A stretch of DNA of 64,000 nucleotides from Shinella zoogloeoides. GTDB lineage: Bacteria > Pseudomonadota > Alphaproteobacteria > Rhizobiales > Rhizobiaceae. The position numbers and the translations under genes were made by a program. Of the stretch, positions 46,652 to 55,482 are shown piece by piece; the first letter of the stretch is position 1, and the number at the start of each line of letters is the position of its first letter. The notes under the pieces are model-generated. The model saw nothing but the letters and a program-made list of their open reading frames with translations. It was not told the origin of the DNA and made no database searches. The stretch covers positions 1,054,001 to 1,118,000 of the forward strand of contig NZ_CP131131.1 of assembly GCF_033705735.1 (NCBI RefSeq). The letters run 5' to 3'.

Positions 46652-48163
46652 ATGAACGAGCCCGAGCTTATTGACCTCTTCGTGATCGGCGGCGGCATCA
46701 ACGGCGCCGGCATCGCCCGCGATGCGGCAGGCCGCGGACTGAAGGTCGTGCTCTGCGAGAAGGACGATCTGGCCGAGGGTACCTCCTCCCGTTCCGGCAA
46801 GCTGGTGCATGGCGGCCTGCGCTATCTCGAATATTACGAATTCCGCCTGGTGCGCGAGGCGCTGATCGAGCGCGAAGTGCTGCTCAACGCCGCCCCGCAC
46901 ATCATCTGGCCGATGCGCTTCGTGCTGCCGCACAGCCCTGAAGACCGTCCCGCCTGGCTCGTCCGCCTCGGCCTCTTCCTTTACGATCACCTCGGCGGCC
47001 GCAGGAAACTGCCCGGCACGCGCACGCTGGACCTTGCGCGCGACCCCGAGGGCACGCCGATCCTCGACCAGTACACCCGCGGCTTCGAATATTCCGACTG
47101 CTGGGTGGACGACGCCCGCCTCGTGACACTCAACGCGCTCGGCGCGGCGGAAAAGGGCGCCGTGGTGCTGACCCGTTCGCCGGCTGTTTCCGCCCGCCGC
47201 GAAAACGGCGTCTGGATCGTGGAGACGAAGAACCGCGTGACGGGCGAGACCCGCGCCTTCCGCGCGAAATGCGTCGTCAACTGTGCCGGCCCGTGGGTGT
47301 CCGACGTCATCAACCGCGTCGCCGGCTCCAATTCCACGCGCAATGTGCGCCTCGTCAAGGGCAGCCACATCATCGTGCCGAAGTTCTGGGCAGGCTCCAA
47401 CGCCTATCTGGTGCAGAACCACGACAAGCGCGTCATCTTCATCAATCCCTACGAGGGCGACAAGGCGCTGATCGGCACCACCGACATCGCCTATGAGGGG
47501 CGCGCCGAGGACGTTTCGGCCGACGAGACCGAGATCGACTACCTCTTGAAGGCGGTGAACCGCTACTTCAAGGAGAAGCTGCGCCGGCAGGACGTGCTGC
47601 ATTCCTTCTCCGGCGTGCGCCCGCTCTTCGACGACGGCAAGGGCAATCCCTCCGCCGTCACCCGCGACTATGTCTTCGACCTCGACGAGACGGGCGGCGC
47701 GCCGCTGCTCAACGTCTTCGGCGGCAAGATCACCACCTTCCGCGAGCTTGCCGAGCGCGGCATGCACCGCCTCAGGCACATCTTCCCCAACATGGGCGGC
47801 GGCTGGACGGAGAAGGCCCCGCTTCCCGGCGGCGACATGCCGAACGCCGACTACGAGACCTTCGCCAACGGCCTGCGCGACACCTATCCCTGGATGCCGC
47901 GCAAGCTGGTGCACCATTACGGCCGCCTCTACGGCACGCGCACCGGGCTCGTCGTCGGCGGCGCGACCGGTATTGATGGGCTCGGCCGGCATTTCGGCGG
48001 CCAGTTCTACGAGGCGGAAGCCCGCTATCTCGTCGCCACCGAATGGGCGCAGACGGCCGAGGACATCCTTTACCGCCGCACCAAGCACTACCTGCACCTG
48101 ACGGAAGCCGAGCGCGCGGCCTTTGCCGACTGGTTCGACGCCGCCCGCCCTGCCGCCGCCTGA
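46652..48163 (+). CDS. eryB: D-erythritol 1-phosphate dehydrogenase
   Basis: This 503-residue FAD enzyme of the GlpD family opens with LFVIGGGINGAGIARDAAG and GTSSRSGKLVHGGLRYLE. Later motifs are FINPYEGDKALIGTTD and FGGKITTFRELAE. EryB oxidises D-erythritol 1-phosphate to D-erythrulose 1-phosphate and donates electrons to the respiratory chain. An AGGAGA site precedes ATG 46652. Next comes eryC after 8 bases. It is distinct from the GlpD-like paralogue at 35715-37397. Confidence 0.9.
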   Translation: MNEPELIDLFVIGGGINGAGIARDAAGRGLKVVLCEKDDLAEGTSSRSGKLVHGGLRYLEYYEFRLVREALIEREVLLNAAPHIIWPMRFVLPHSPEDRPAWLVRLGLFLYDHLGGRRKLPGTRTLDLARDPEGTPILDQYTRGFEYSDCWVDDARLVTLNALGAAEKGAVVLTRSPAVSARRENGVWIVETKNRVTGETRAFRAKCVVNCAGPWVSDVINRVAGSNSTRNVRLVKGSHIIVPKFWAGSNAYLVQNHDKRVIFINPYEGDKALIGTTDIAYEGRAEDVSADETEIDYLLKAVNRYFKEKLRRQDVLHSFSGVRPLFDDGKGNPSAVTRDYVFDLDETGGAPLLNVFGGKITTFRELAERGMHRLRHIFPNMGGGWTEKAPLPGGDMPNADYETFANGLRDTYPWMPRKLVHHYGRLYGTRTGLVVGGATGIDGLGRHFGGQFYEAEARYLVATEWAQTAEDILYRRTKHYLHLTEAERAAFADWFDAARPAAA

Positions 48164-48171
48164 GGACGACC

Positions 48172-49107
48172 ATGCCGCTGACGCTTTCGCTCAACACCAA
48201 TCCGCTGGTCAACCGCTTCGCCGATCCCGACGACCTGATCGAGACCGTCGCGCGGGACCTTCGCCTGCGCGACCTCCAGCTGACGCACGAATTCATCAAT
48301 CCGAGCTGGAACGCCGCGACGATCCGCCGGCTGACGCGCCGGATGGACCGCGCGCTCCAGCGCACCGGCGTGCGCGTCACCTCGGGCATGACCGGCCCCT
48401 ATGGCCGCCTCAACCATTTCGGCCATCCGGATGCGGATGTGCGCCGCTACTATGTCGACTGGTTCAAGACCTTCGCCGACATTATCGGCGATCTCGGCGG
48501 CACCTCCGTCGGAACGCAGTTCGCCATCTTCACCTACAAGGACTATGACGACCCGGCCCGCCGGGAAGAGCTGATCCGCATCGCCATCGACTGCTGGGCG
48601 GAGGTGGCGGAGCATGCGAAGGACGCCGGCCTCTCCTATGTCTTCTGGGAGCCGATGAGCATCGGCCGCGAATTCGGCGAGACCATCGCCGAATGCGTCA
48701 GGCTTCAGGACCGGCTCACCGCGGCGAACATGGCCGTTCCCATGTGGATGATGGCCGATATCGACCATGGCGACGTCACCTCCAGCAATCCCGACGATTT
48801 CGACCCCTATGCCTGGGCGCGCGCCGTGCCGAAGGTCTCGCCGATCATCCACATCAAGCAGAGCCTGATGGACAAGGGCGGGCACCGTCCCTTCACCGCC
48901 GAGTTCAACGCCAGGGGCCGCATCCAGCCGGAACCGCTGCTGAAGGCCTTTGCCGAGGGCGGCGCGGTCGACAACGAGATCTGCCTGGAACTCTCCTTCA
49001 AGGAACGCGAGCCGAACGACCGGCAGGTCATTGCCCAGATCGCCGAAAGCATCGCCTTCTGGGCGCCGCATATCGATACCGGTGCATCCGACCTCAAGCT
49101 GGGCTGA
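48172..49107 (+). CDS. eryC: D-erythrulose 1-phosphate 3-epimerase
   Basis: This 311-residue TIM-barrel protein of the xylose-isomerase-like family shows ELSFKEREPNDRQVIAQIA near the end and YVFWEPMSIGREFGET in the middle, consistent with acidic metal ligands. EryC turns D-erythrulose 1-phosphate into L-erythrulose 1-phosphate. That makes the product available to EryH. ATG 48172 follows GAGGACGA. The gene is the last before a 154-base gap holding a repeat element. Confidence 0.88.
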   Translation: MPLTLSLNTNPLVNRFADPDDLIETVARDLRLRDLQLTHEFINPSWNAATIRRLTRRMDRALQRTGVRVTSGMTGPYGRLNHFGHPDADVRRYYVDWFKTFADIIGDLGGTSVGTQFAIFTYKDYDDPARREELIRIAIDCWAEVAEHAKDAGLSYVFWEPMSIGREFGETIAECVRLQDRLTAANMAVPMWMMADIDHGDVTSSNPDDFDPYAWARAVPKVSPIIHIKQSLMDKGGHRPFTAEFNARGRIQPEPLLKAFAEGGAVDNEICLELSFKEREPNDRQVIAQIAESIAFWAPHIDTGASDLKLG

Positions 49108-49128
49108 CCGCGTCCGGGCCGCTTGCCA

Positions 49129-49220
49129 GAGCATTTCCAACCGAAGCGGCATCGCTTCGGCGTCGGATAATGCGGTAAAAACAAAAGGTGGAGCATTTCC
49201 GGTGAACCGGAAATGCTTCA
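49129..49220. repeat. Rhizobial-type palindromic intergenic repeat between eryC and eryD
   Basis: GAGCATTTCC occurs near 49129 and again near 49191. The second copy forms a hairpin, GAGCATTTCCGG-TGAA-CCGGAAATGCT. The segment between them contains an AAGCGGCATCGCTT inverted repeat and CGTCGGATAATGCGG. I recognise the overall pattern as a dispersed rhizobial intergenic repeat. It may affect transcript stability or termination inside the ery operon. Confidence 0.65.
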
Positions 49221-49261
49221 AGACGGGGTGCTTTTTTGCACAGCAGGACAGGACATCGCCG

Positions 49262-50206
49262 ATGACCGACAATGAAGACTCCCTCGCCGTCCGCGCCGCC
49301 TGGCTGCACTATATCGGGGGCTTCACCCAGTCCGCCGTGGCCAAGCGCCTCGGCATTCCCTCGGTCAAGGCGCACCGGCTGATCGCGCGGGCGGTCGCCG
49401 AGGGCGTAGTCAAGGTCAGTATCGACGGCGATATCGCCGAATGCGTCAATCTCGAAGTGGCGCTTTCCGAGCGCTACGGGCTCGGTTACTGCGAGGTGGC
49501 GCCCGATGTCGATGACGACGCGCTGGCGCTGACGACGCTCGGCCATGTCGGCGCGGATTTCCTGCGGCGCGAGATCGAGCGCGGCGAAGTCGCCGTCATC
49601 GGCCTCGGCCACGGGCGAACGCTCTCGGCCGCCGTGCATCACCTGCCCCGCATCAGCGCCAGCGGCACGCGCTTCGTCTCGCTGCTCGGCGGCCTCACCC
49701 GCAACTATGCGGCCAATCCATACGACGTCATGCATCGCATCGCCGCCAAGACGGGCACGCAGGCCTATGTGATGCCCGTGCCCTTCTTCGCCAACACGGA
49801 GGAGGACCGCGAGGTGCTGCTGTCGCAGCGCGGCGTCAGCGAGGTCTTCGACCTTGCGCGCAACGCCGACCTGAAGCTCGTCGGCATCGGCACGGTCGAC
49901 AATCAGGCCCATCTCGTCACGTCGGGCATGCTGCAGGCGAACGAGCTGGAGGATATCCGGGCCCTCGGCGGCGTCGGCGAGCTGCTCGGGCACTTCTTCG
50001 ACAGCAAGGGCCGCATTCTGGAAACATCGGTGACGGCGCGCACCCTCGCCGCCTCCTTCTCGGAAACCGGCGACGACCGCCTCGTCGCCATTGCCGGCGG
50101 CTCCTCCAAGACGGAGGCCATCCGCGCCGTGCTGCACAGCCATAAGCTCCACGGCCTGATCACGGACGAGGCGACGGCACGGCTTCTGCTGCAAAGCTCT
50201 GCATGA
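49262..50206 (+). CDS. eryD: SorC-family erythritol regulator
   Basis: This 314-residue SorC/DeoR-type regulator has an N-terminal helix-turn-helix (AVAKRLGIPSVKAHRLI) and a large sugar-binding domain with VIGLGHGRTLSAAVHHL and LVGIGTVDNQAHLV. In Brucella EryD represses the ery operon and erythritol relieves it. The start at ATG 49262 matches the family. It follows the repeat element, so its expression may be partly uncoupled from eryABC. Confidence 0.88.
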   Translation: MTDNEDSLAVRAAWLHYIGGFTQSAVAKRLGIPSVKAHRLIARAVAEGVVKVSIDGDIAECVNLEVALSERYGLGYCEVAPDVDDDALALTTLGHVGADFLRREIERGEVAVIGLGHGRTLSAAVHHLPRISASGTRFVSLLGGLTRNYAANPYDVMHRIAAKTGTQAYVMPVPFFANTEEDREVLLSQRGVSEVFDLARNADLKLVGIGTVDNQAHLVTSGMLQANELEDIRALGGVGELLGHFFDSKGRILETSVTARTLAASFSETGDDRLVAIAGGSSKTEAIRAVLHSHKLHGLITDEATARLLLQSSA

Positions 50207-50218
50207 AAATCACAAAAT

Positions 50219-50243
50219 CACAAATTCAATGTTATGATTTGTG
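50219..50243. promoter_or_regulatory. Inverted repeat upstream of eryR
   Basis: CACAAAT (50219-50225) and ATTTGTG (50237-50243) are inverted around an 11-base spacer in the AT-rich 77-bp gap before the DeoR gene. ATCACAAA is also repeated directly. It is a candidate operator for the regulator encoded next and for a local promoter driving eryR-eryH-eryI. Confidence 0.45.
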
Positions 50244-50283
50244 AGATTCATGTTATAGAGCTGCGGACACACGGAGGAAGCGG

Positions 50284-51060
50284 GTGAAACGGGAAGAGCG
50301 AAGGCAGGAGATCATCAATCTTCTGGTCGAGAGCCGCGCCGTCGAGCTCGACGAGGTCGCCGCGCGCTTCGGCGTTTCCAAAATGACCATCCACCGCGAT
50401 CTCGACGATCTCGAGCGGGCCGGCGTGCTGCGCAAGGTGCGCGGCGGTGCGACGATCGATGCGGGCACGCAGTTCGAAAGCGACTTCCGCTTCCGCGAAC
50501 GGCAGGAAGCGGATGTGAAGCTGACCCTTGCCCAAACCGCCGCCGAACTGGTCGAGCCGGGCATGACGGTCATGATCAATGACGGCTCGATGGCCTCGGT
50601 GCTCGGCGACGTGCTGTGCTCGAAGAAGCCGATCACCATCATCACCAACAATGCCGCGATCATGGAACGGGCGAAGGGCATTTCCGGCGTCACGCTGGTC
50701 GGGCTCGGCGGCACCTATTCGGCCAAGTTCAATGCCTATCTCGGCATCGTCACGGAAGAAGCGCTGTCGCGCCTTCGTGCCGACATCGCCTTCATCTCGG
50801 CGCCGGCCGCCTCCGGGCGCCTTGCCTATCACATGGACGAGGCGGTGGTGCGCGCCAAGCGCGCGATGATGGCCTCCAGCCGCCAGGCATGCCTTCTCGT
50901 CAACAGCCGGCGCTTCGGCCACACGGCGCTGCACGTGCTCGCCGACCTTGCCGAATTCGACACGGTGATATCCGACAACCCCCTGCCCCACGATACGACG
51001 GCCGAGCTTGCCGACCGCAAGACCGTGGTGCGCATCGCCCACAAGGAGACAACGACATGA
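50284..51060 (+). CDS. eryR: DeoR-family regulator of the erythritol locus
   Basis: This 258-residue DeoR repressor has an N-terminal helix-turn-helix (VELDEVAARFGVSKMTIHRD) and a sugar-phosphate domain with MINDGSMASVLGDVL and ITNNAAIMERAKG. GTG 50284 is chosen because GGAGG stands about 6 bases before it. The end overlaps eryH by ATGA. Rhizobial ery loci carry such a regulator between eryD and the isomerase genes. The effector is presumably a tetrulose phosphate. Confidence 0.84.
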   Translation: MKREERRQEIINLLVESRAVELDEVAARFGVSKMTIHRDLDDLERAGVLRKVRGGATIDAGTQFESDFRFRERQEADVKLTLAQTAAELVEPGMTVMINDGSMASVLGDVLCSKKPITIITNNAAIMERAKGISGVTLVGLGGTYSAKFNAYLGIVTEEALSRLRADIAFISAPAASGRLAYHMDEAVVRAKRAMMASSRQACLLVNSRRFGHTALHVLADLAEFDTVISDNPLPHDTTAELADRKTVVRIAHKETTT

Positions 51061-51827
51061 GCCAAGGCCGGAACTTCTGGGTCGGCACGAGCTGGAAGAT
51101 GAACAAGACGCTCGCCGAGGCGAAAGCCTTTGCGGAAGGCCTCAAGGCCGCCGACGGCGACCGGAACGCCCGCATCCAGCGCTTCGTCATTCCGCCCTTC
51201 ACCGCCGTGCGCGAGGTCAAGGCGCTGCTCGCCGACACCTCCGTCAAGGTTGGCGCGCAGAACATGCATTGGGCCGACGAAGGCGCCTGGACGGGCGAGG
51301 TCTCGCCCGTGATGCTGAAGGACTGTGGCCTCGACCTCGTCGAACTCGGCCATTCGGAACGCCGCGAGCATTTCGGCGAGACGGACGAGGCGGTCGGCCT
51401 CAAGACGGAAGCGGCCGTGCGCCACGGCCTCGTGCCGCTGATCTGCATCGGCGAAACCCTTGCCGACCGCGAGAGCGGCCGCGCGGCGGAAGTGTTGGCG
51501 CGGCAGGTGCGCGGCGCCCTCGGCAAGCTCGACGGCGCGCAGAAGCAGGCCGAAATCCTGCTTGCCTACGAACCCGTCTGGGCCATCGGCGAGAAGGGCA
51601 TCCCTGCGACCGCCGACTATGCGGATGCACGCCATGCCGAGATCGCCCAGGTGGCGGAAAACATCCTCGGCCGCCGCATCCCCTGCCTCTACGGCGGTTC
51701 GGTCAACCCGCAGAACTGCGAGGAACTGATTGGCTGCCCGAATATCGACGGGCTCTTCATCGGCCGCTCGGCCTGGAAGGTTGAAGGCTATCTCGACATC
51801 CTGGCGCGCTGCGCCGCAACGATCTGA
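51057..51827 (+). CDS. eryH: L-erythrulose 1-phosphate isomerase (TIM-like)
   Basis: This 256-residue triose-phosphate-isomerase homologue is called TpiB in older rhizobial papers and LerI in mycobacteria. It keeps the active lysine K14 (SWKMNK), H99 (ELGHSERR) and E172 (AYEPVWAIG) plus the phosphate loop YGGSVNPQN. The asparagine before the lysine in classical TIM (NxK) is S12 here. EryH converts L-erythrulose 1-phosphate to D-erythrulose 4-phosphate. It would also receive the OiaX product of the apiose pathway. Confidence 0.88.
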   Translation: MSQGRNFWVGTSWKMNKTLAEAKAFAEGLKAADGDRNARIQRFVIPPFTAVREVKALLADTSVKVGAQNMHWADEGAWTGEVSPVMLKDCGLDLVELGHSERREHFGETDEAVGLKTEAAVRHGLVPLICIGETLADRESGRAAEVLARQVRGALGKLDGAQKQAEILLAYEPVWAIGEKGIPATADYADARHAEIAQVAENILGRRIPCLYGGSVNPQNCEELIGCPNIDGLFIGRSAWKVEGYLDILARCAATI

Positions 51828-51840
51828 AAGGAGATCTCCC

Positions 51841-52299
51841 ATGAAACTTGCCATTGCCGGTGACAGCGCGGGCGAAGGCCTCGCCAAGGTCCTCGCCGAC
51901 CACCTGAAGGACCGCCACGAGGTGCACGAGATCTCGCGCACGGATGCCGGCCCGGACGCCTTCTACGCCAATCTCTCCGACCGCGTCGCCTCGGCCGTCA
52001 TCGCCGGAGAATACGACCGCGCGATCCTCGTCTGCGGTACCGGCATCGGCGTCTGCATCTCGGCCAACAAGGTGCCCGGCATCCGCGCCGCGCTGACGCA
52101 CGACACCTATTCGGCCGAACGCGCCGCGCTTTCCAACAATGCCCAGATCATCACGATGGGCGCCCGCGTCATCGGCTCGGAACTCGCAAAGGCCATCGCC
52201 GACGCCTATCTCGCCCAGACCTTCGACGAGAACGGCCGCTCGGCCGGCAACGTCAAGGCGATCGACGAGGTCGATGCGAAGTACAACGCCGGAAAGTAA
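51841..52299 (+). CDS. eryI: D-erythrulose 4-phosphate isomerase (RpiB-like)
   Basis: This 152-residue RpiB-family isomerase carries C65 in [14 protein letters not shown] and [12 protein letters not shown]. The SDHAG motif of true ribose-5-phosphate isomerase B is GDSAG here, with serine in place of the histidine. EryI (DerI) forms D-erythrose 4-phosphate from D-erythrulose 4-phosphate, the exit into central metabolism. An AAGGAG site lies 8 bases before the ATG, 13 bases after eryH. Confidence 0.88.
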   Translation: MKLAIAGDSAGEGLAKVLADHLKDRHEVHEISRTDAGPDAFYANLSDRVASAVIAGEYDRAILVCGTGIGVCISANKVPGIRAALTHDTYSAERAALSNNAQIITMGARVIGSELAKAIADAYLAQTFDENGRSAGNVKAIDEVDAKYNAGK

Positions 52300-52309
52300 G
52301 CCGGCACCC

Positions 52310-52337
52310 AGCGCCGCGCCTTCACCGGTGCGGCGCT
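52310..52337 (+). terminator. Probable terminator after eryI
   Basis: AGCGCCGC and GCGGCGCT form an 8-bp stem with a 12-base loop just after the eryI stop, followed by TCTCCCC. The T run is weak, so this is a moderate candidate for the end of the ery operon. Confidence 0.4.
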
Positions 52338-52493
52338 TCTCCCCAATGGGCTTCTGCACAATTTCCTCCTTCCTTTTGATGAAAAGCAAGTCGGGACGCT
52401 CTTCTCCCTACGGAAGCGTCGCTTTCAACAAATGCGTCTAACGCTTTGTTTAAGAGTAGCATCTAGATTTCCGATAACAGCCATCCTGAGGAC

Positions 52494-53456
52494 ATGAAGC
52501 CCTTGGTCGACACGGAAGCCATGCTGCAATTGGCGCAGCTCGTGGAGAATGCCGGATCCCTCGTTGCGGTCTTCGACCCGGAGGATCGCCTGCGCTTTGC
52601 AAACCAGGCCTTTCGCGCCGCCTGGTTCATCGATGACCATGAACAGCCCCTCTGGCCCGACCTCATGCGGCGGAACTTTCATGCCCGGCGTGGCACCGTC
52701 GTCGTGACGCAGGATTTCGAGACATGGCTGCGCTCCACGCTGGCACGGCGCGGCAAGACGGGTTTTCGCGCCTTCGAGACCGACCTTCACGACGGGCGCT
52801 GGCTCTGGATGACGGAGACGATGCAGCCGAACGGCTGGATGCTCAGCGTCGCGAGCGACATCAGCTTCATCCGCACCGACGAGCGCACGCTGCGGCAGGA
52901 TCGCGACTTCGCCATCAGGGCCTCCTTCACGGATGACCTGACCGGCCTTCCCAGCCGCCGCTTCGCGATGGCGCGGCTTGCGGAACTCGTCGGCGCATCC
53001 GGCGGCGAGGCCCGCGATGTCGGGTGCCTTGCCGTCCTCGACATCGACAATTTCAAATATATCAACGACCGTTTCGGCCACAGCGTCGGCGACGCCGTCC
53101 TGAAGGACTTCGCCATCACCCTGCAGCGCCATCTGCGCAAGACCGATATCCTCGGCCGGGTCGGCGGCGAGGAATTCCTTCTCATCCTGCCGAACACGGT
53201 GATGGAAGATGCCGAAGCCATCCTCGAGCGCATGCTGGCGGCGGTTCGCCATTCCCGCCCCGTGCCGGACCAGGCGAGCTTCCGCTACACCTTCTCCGCC
53301 GGGCTTGCCTGGGCGGAAAGCGGCGAGGAGCCGAGCGACATCTACCGCAGGGCCGATCTTGCCCTCTACGCCGCCAAGATGCGTGGCCGCGACCAGCTCA
53401 GCATCGAGATCCAGCCCCGGCGGCACCTCGGAGAGGCAAGGGCGGAACAAGGATAG
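52494..53456 (+). CDS. PAS-GGDEF diguanylate cyclase
   Basis: This 320-residue soluble protein has an N-terminal PAS-like sensor (about 15-125, SLVAVFDPEDRLRFANQAF) and a GGDEF domain (about 145-310). The active-site motif is GGEEF at residues 224-228, which is catalytically competent. The inhibitory I-site RxxD is present as RKTD, residues 215-218, five residues before it, so product inhibition is expected. There are no membrane segments. No EAL domain follows. The signal sensed by the PAS domain is unknown. Confidence 0.88.
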   Translation: MKPLVDTEAMLQLAQLVENAGSLVAVFDPEDRLRFANQAFRAAWFIDDHEQPLWPDLMRRNFHARRGTVVVTQDFETWLRSTLARRGKTGFRAFETDLHDGRWLWMTETMQPNGWMLSVASDISFIRTDERTLRQDRDFAIRASFTDDLTGLPSRRFAMARLAELVGASGGEARDVGCLAVLDIDNFKYINDRFGHSVGDAVLKDFAITLQRHLRKTDILGRVGGEEFLLILPNTVMEDAEAILERMLAAVRHSRPVPDQASFRYTFSAGLAWAESGEEPSDIYRRADLALYAAKMRGRDQLSIEIQPRRHLGEARAEQG

Positions 53457-53462
53457 CCGGCG

Positions 53463-53960
53463 TCATTTCCACTCGTAGGTCTTCTGCGCGCGGTGCGGGC
53501 GTTCCGCGACGAAAGCGGCCTGATCCGTCGCATTCGAAACGAATTGCAGGGCATCGCCGTCGTCGTTGAACCCGGCGAAGACCATCAGCATGGAGCGGGC
53601 GGCGGGCTGGCCCTTCTTGCGATAGGAGAAGTTGACGGCGCAGTGCGGATAGCGCGCATCCAGCGTCTCGGAGGCAGCATCGGTCAGCGCGACGAACTGC
53701 CCAAGCGCAAGGAACCGGTCGATGGCGGCAAAGGCCGCCGCGCGGGACATCTGCTGGTTGGCGCTGGCGGCCGCCGGCCGGCCGTAGAAAAGACTGTCCG
53801 TCTGCCCCTTGCGCCGCTTCGTCTCATAGACGACGAGGCCGCCGGCCACGGCCAGTTCCAGCCGCACGTCGAAGGTCTGGAACCCTTCGGGGCGGCTGTC
53901 GAGATCCGTAAACAGCGTCCGCAGGTCGGCAATGTAATCGGCATAGAAGGCAACGTTCAT
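53463..53960 (-). CDS. Hypothetical protein
   Basis: This is a 165-residue soluble protein I cannot place in a family. It has an alpha/beta look with VRLELAVAGGLVVYETKRR and ARSMLMVFAGFNDDGDAL, no signal peptide and no obvious catalytic motif. It converges with the cyclase gene across 6 bases and diverges from btaA. Its codon pattern is like its neighbours. Function unknown. Confidence 0.6.
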   Translation of the reverse strand: MNVAFYADYIADLRTLFTDLDSRPEGFQTFDVRLELAVAGGLVVYETKRRKGQTDSLFYGRPAAASANQQMSRAAAFAAIDRFLALGQFVALTDAASETLDARYPHCAVNFSYRKKGQPAARSMLMVFAGFNDDGDALQFVSNATDQAAFVAERPHRAQKTYEWK

Positions 53961-54064
53961 CGGGTGCGTCCGTCTGTTGTCGGTCGAGTCGGGGCGGGCA
54001 TATCACAGGCGCATGCCGGGCGACACCGTCTCCATGCAACGTCATCCCCAGGCCCGGAGCGCGG

Positions 54065-54082
54065 ATGTCATGCGGGTGTCAT
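54065..54082 (+). promoter_or_regulatory. Candidate Pho box upstream of btaA
   Basis: Two TGTCAT half sites (54066-54071 and 54077-54082) are spaced with an 11-bp period, as in the PhoB consensus CTGTCAT-N4-CTGTCAT. The site begins 143 bp before the btaA start. Betaine-lipid synthesis in rhizobia is a phosphate-starvation response, so the site is in a meaningful place. Confidence 0.6.
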
Positions 54083-54207
54083 CGCGATCTGCTGAAACGA
54101 GCCCATGTCGTTCGGCAATCGGGGCGATCGGCGAAGCCTCACGCAAGGCTTATGCATCGCTCCCGGCCGCGGCGAGAGAGATGTTCCAGCCTGGGAAACG
54201 TACCCCG

Positions 54208-55482
54208 ATGATCGAAACGGCCACCTCCGCCATCCCTTCTCCTGCAGCAGCGCGCGCGGACGGGGCGGCCAAGCGCCTCCATCGCGCCGTGCGCCGCAAT
54301 CCGCTGCTGACGCCTTCCGGAATATCGGAATATGTCTTCTCGCGGCTGTTCCGAAGCCTCGTCTATGCGCAGATCTGGGAAGATCCCGAGGTGGACATGG
54401 CAGCGCTGCGGATCGCGCCGGGCAACAGCATCGTCACCATCGCCTCGGGCGGGTGCAACGCGCTTTCCTACCTCGTCGCCGATCCGGCCCGTATCGAGGC
54501 GGTCGACCTCAATCCCGCGCACGTGGCCTTCAACCGCTTGAAACTCGCGGCGGCGGCCCGCCTGCCGGATTACGAAACCTTCTACCGCTTCTATGGCAGC
54601 GGCGACGACCGGCGGAACATCGCGGCCTATCGCGTCTATCTGCAACCCCATCTCGACGCGGAGACCCGCGCCTATTGGGAAGGCCGCACGGTGACCGGCC
54701 GCCGCCGCATCTCCATCTTCCATCGCCGCCTCTATCGCCACGGGCTTCTCGGCGGCTTCATCGGGCTCGGCCACAAGATGGCCCGGCTCTATGGCGCCGA
54801 TCCGCGCGGATTGCTCGATGCCCGGACCATGGAAGACCAGCGGCGCTTCTTCGACGAGACGCTCGCGCCGCTGTTCGACAAGCGGCTCATTCGCTGGGCG
54901 ACGGGGCGCAAGAGCTCGCTCTTCGGTCTCGGCATTCCGCCGCAGCAATATGAAGCACTTTCGGGCGCGGGCAGCGACATGGCGACGATCCTGCGCCAAC
55001 GGGTCGAAAAGCTCGCCTGCGGCTTCCCGCTATCGGAGAACTACTTCGCCTGGCAGGCCTTCGGCCGCGGCTATGGCCCCGGCGACAGGGCGCCCCTGCC
55101 GCCCTACCTCGCCCGGCAGAATCACGAGACTATTCGCAGCCGCGCTTCCCGCATTTCCATCACCAACACGTCGCTGACGGAATTCCTCGCGGCCAAGCCC
55201 GCCGGTTCGGTCGACCGCTTCATCCTGCTCGATGCGCAGGACTGGATGACGGACGGGCAGCTTAATGCCCTCTGGGCCGAGATCACCCGCAGCGCGGCCC
55301 CCGGCGCGCGCGTCATCTTCCGCACGGCGCCGGCCGAAAGCCTGCTGCCCGGACGGCTCGACAATGCGCTTCTCGACCGATGGGCTTATCACGAAGCGGA
55401 ATCGCGCGCCCTGCACGAGAGGGATCGCTCGTCGATCTATGGCGGCTTCCATCTTTACGTGCTGAAGGACCATGCGGCATGA
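54208..55482 (+). CDS. btaA: S-adenosylmethionine:diacylglycerol 3-amino-3-carboxypropyltransferase
   Basis: This 424-residue DUF3419/BtaA protein makes diacylglyceryl homoserine from diacylglycerol and S-adenosylmethionine, the first step in the betaine lipid DGTS. Motifs are YAQIWEDPEVDM near residues 50-61, IVTIASGGCNALSYL and VDLNPAHVAFNRLKL (the SAM pocket), and DAQDWMTDGQLNALW. I use ATG 54208; earlier in-frame starts add non-homologous sequence. The stop overlaps btaB by ATGA. DGTS replaces phospholipids when phosphate is scarce. Confidence 0.88.
   Translation: MIETATSAIPSPAAARADGAAKRLHRAVRRNPLLTPSGISEYVFSRLFRSLVYAQIWEDPEVDMAALRIAPGNSIVTIASGGCNALSYLVADPARIEAVDLNPAHVAFNRLKLAAAARLPDYETFYRFYGSGDDRRNIAAYRVYLQPHLDAETRAYWEGRTVTGRRRISIFHRRLYRHGLLGGFIGLGHKMARLYGADPRGLLDARTMEDQRRFFDETLAPLFDKRLIRWATGRKSSLFGLGIPPQQYEALSGAGSDMATILRQRVEKLACGFPLSENYFAWQAFGRGYGPGDRAPLPPYLARQNHETIRSRASRISITNTSLTEFLAAKPAGSVDRFILLDAQDWMTDGQLNALWAEITRSAAPGARVIFRTAPAESLLPGRLDNALLDRWAYHEAESRALHERDRSSIYGGFHLYVLKDHAA

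Noticed and set aside
45001..46800. 599-codon minus-strand frame opposite eryA
   Set aside because: It is a shadow of eryA; the composition is alanine/glycine/histidine-rich with no family features.
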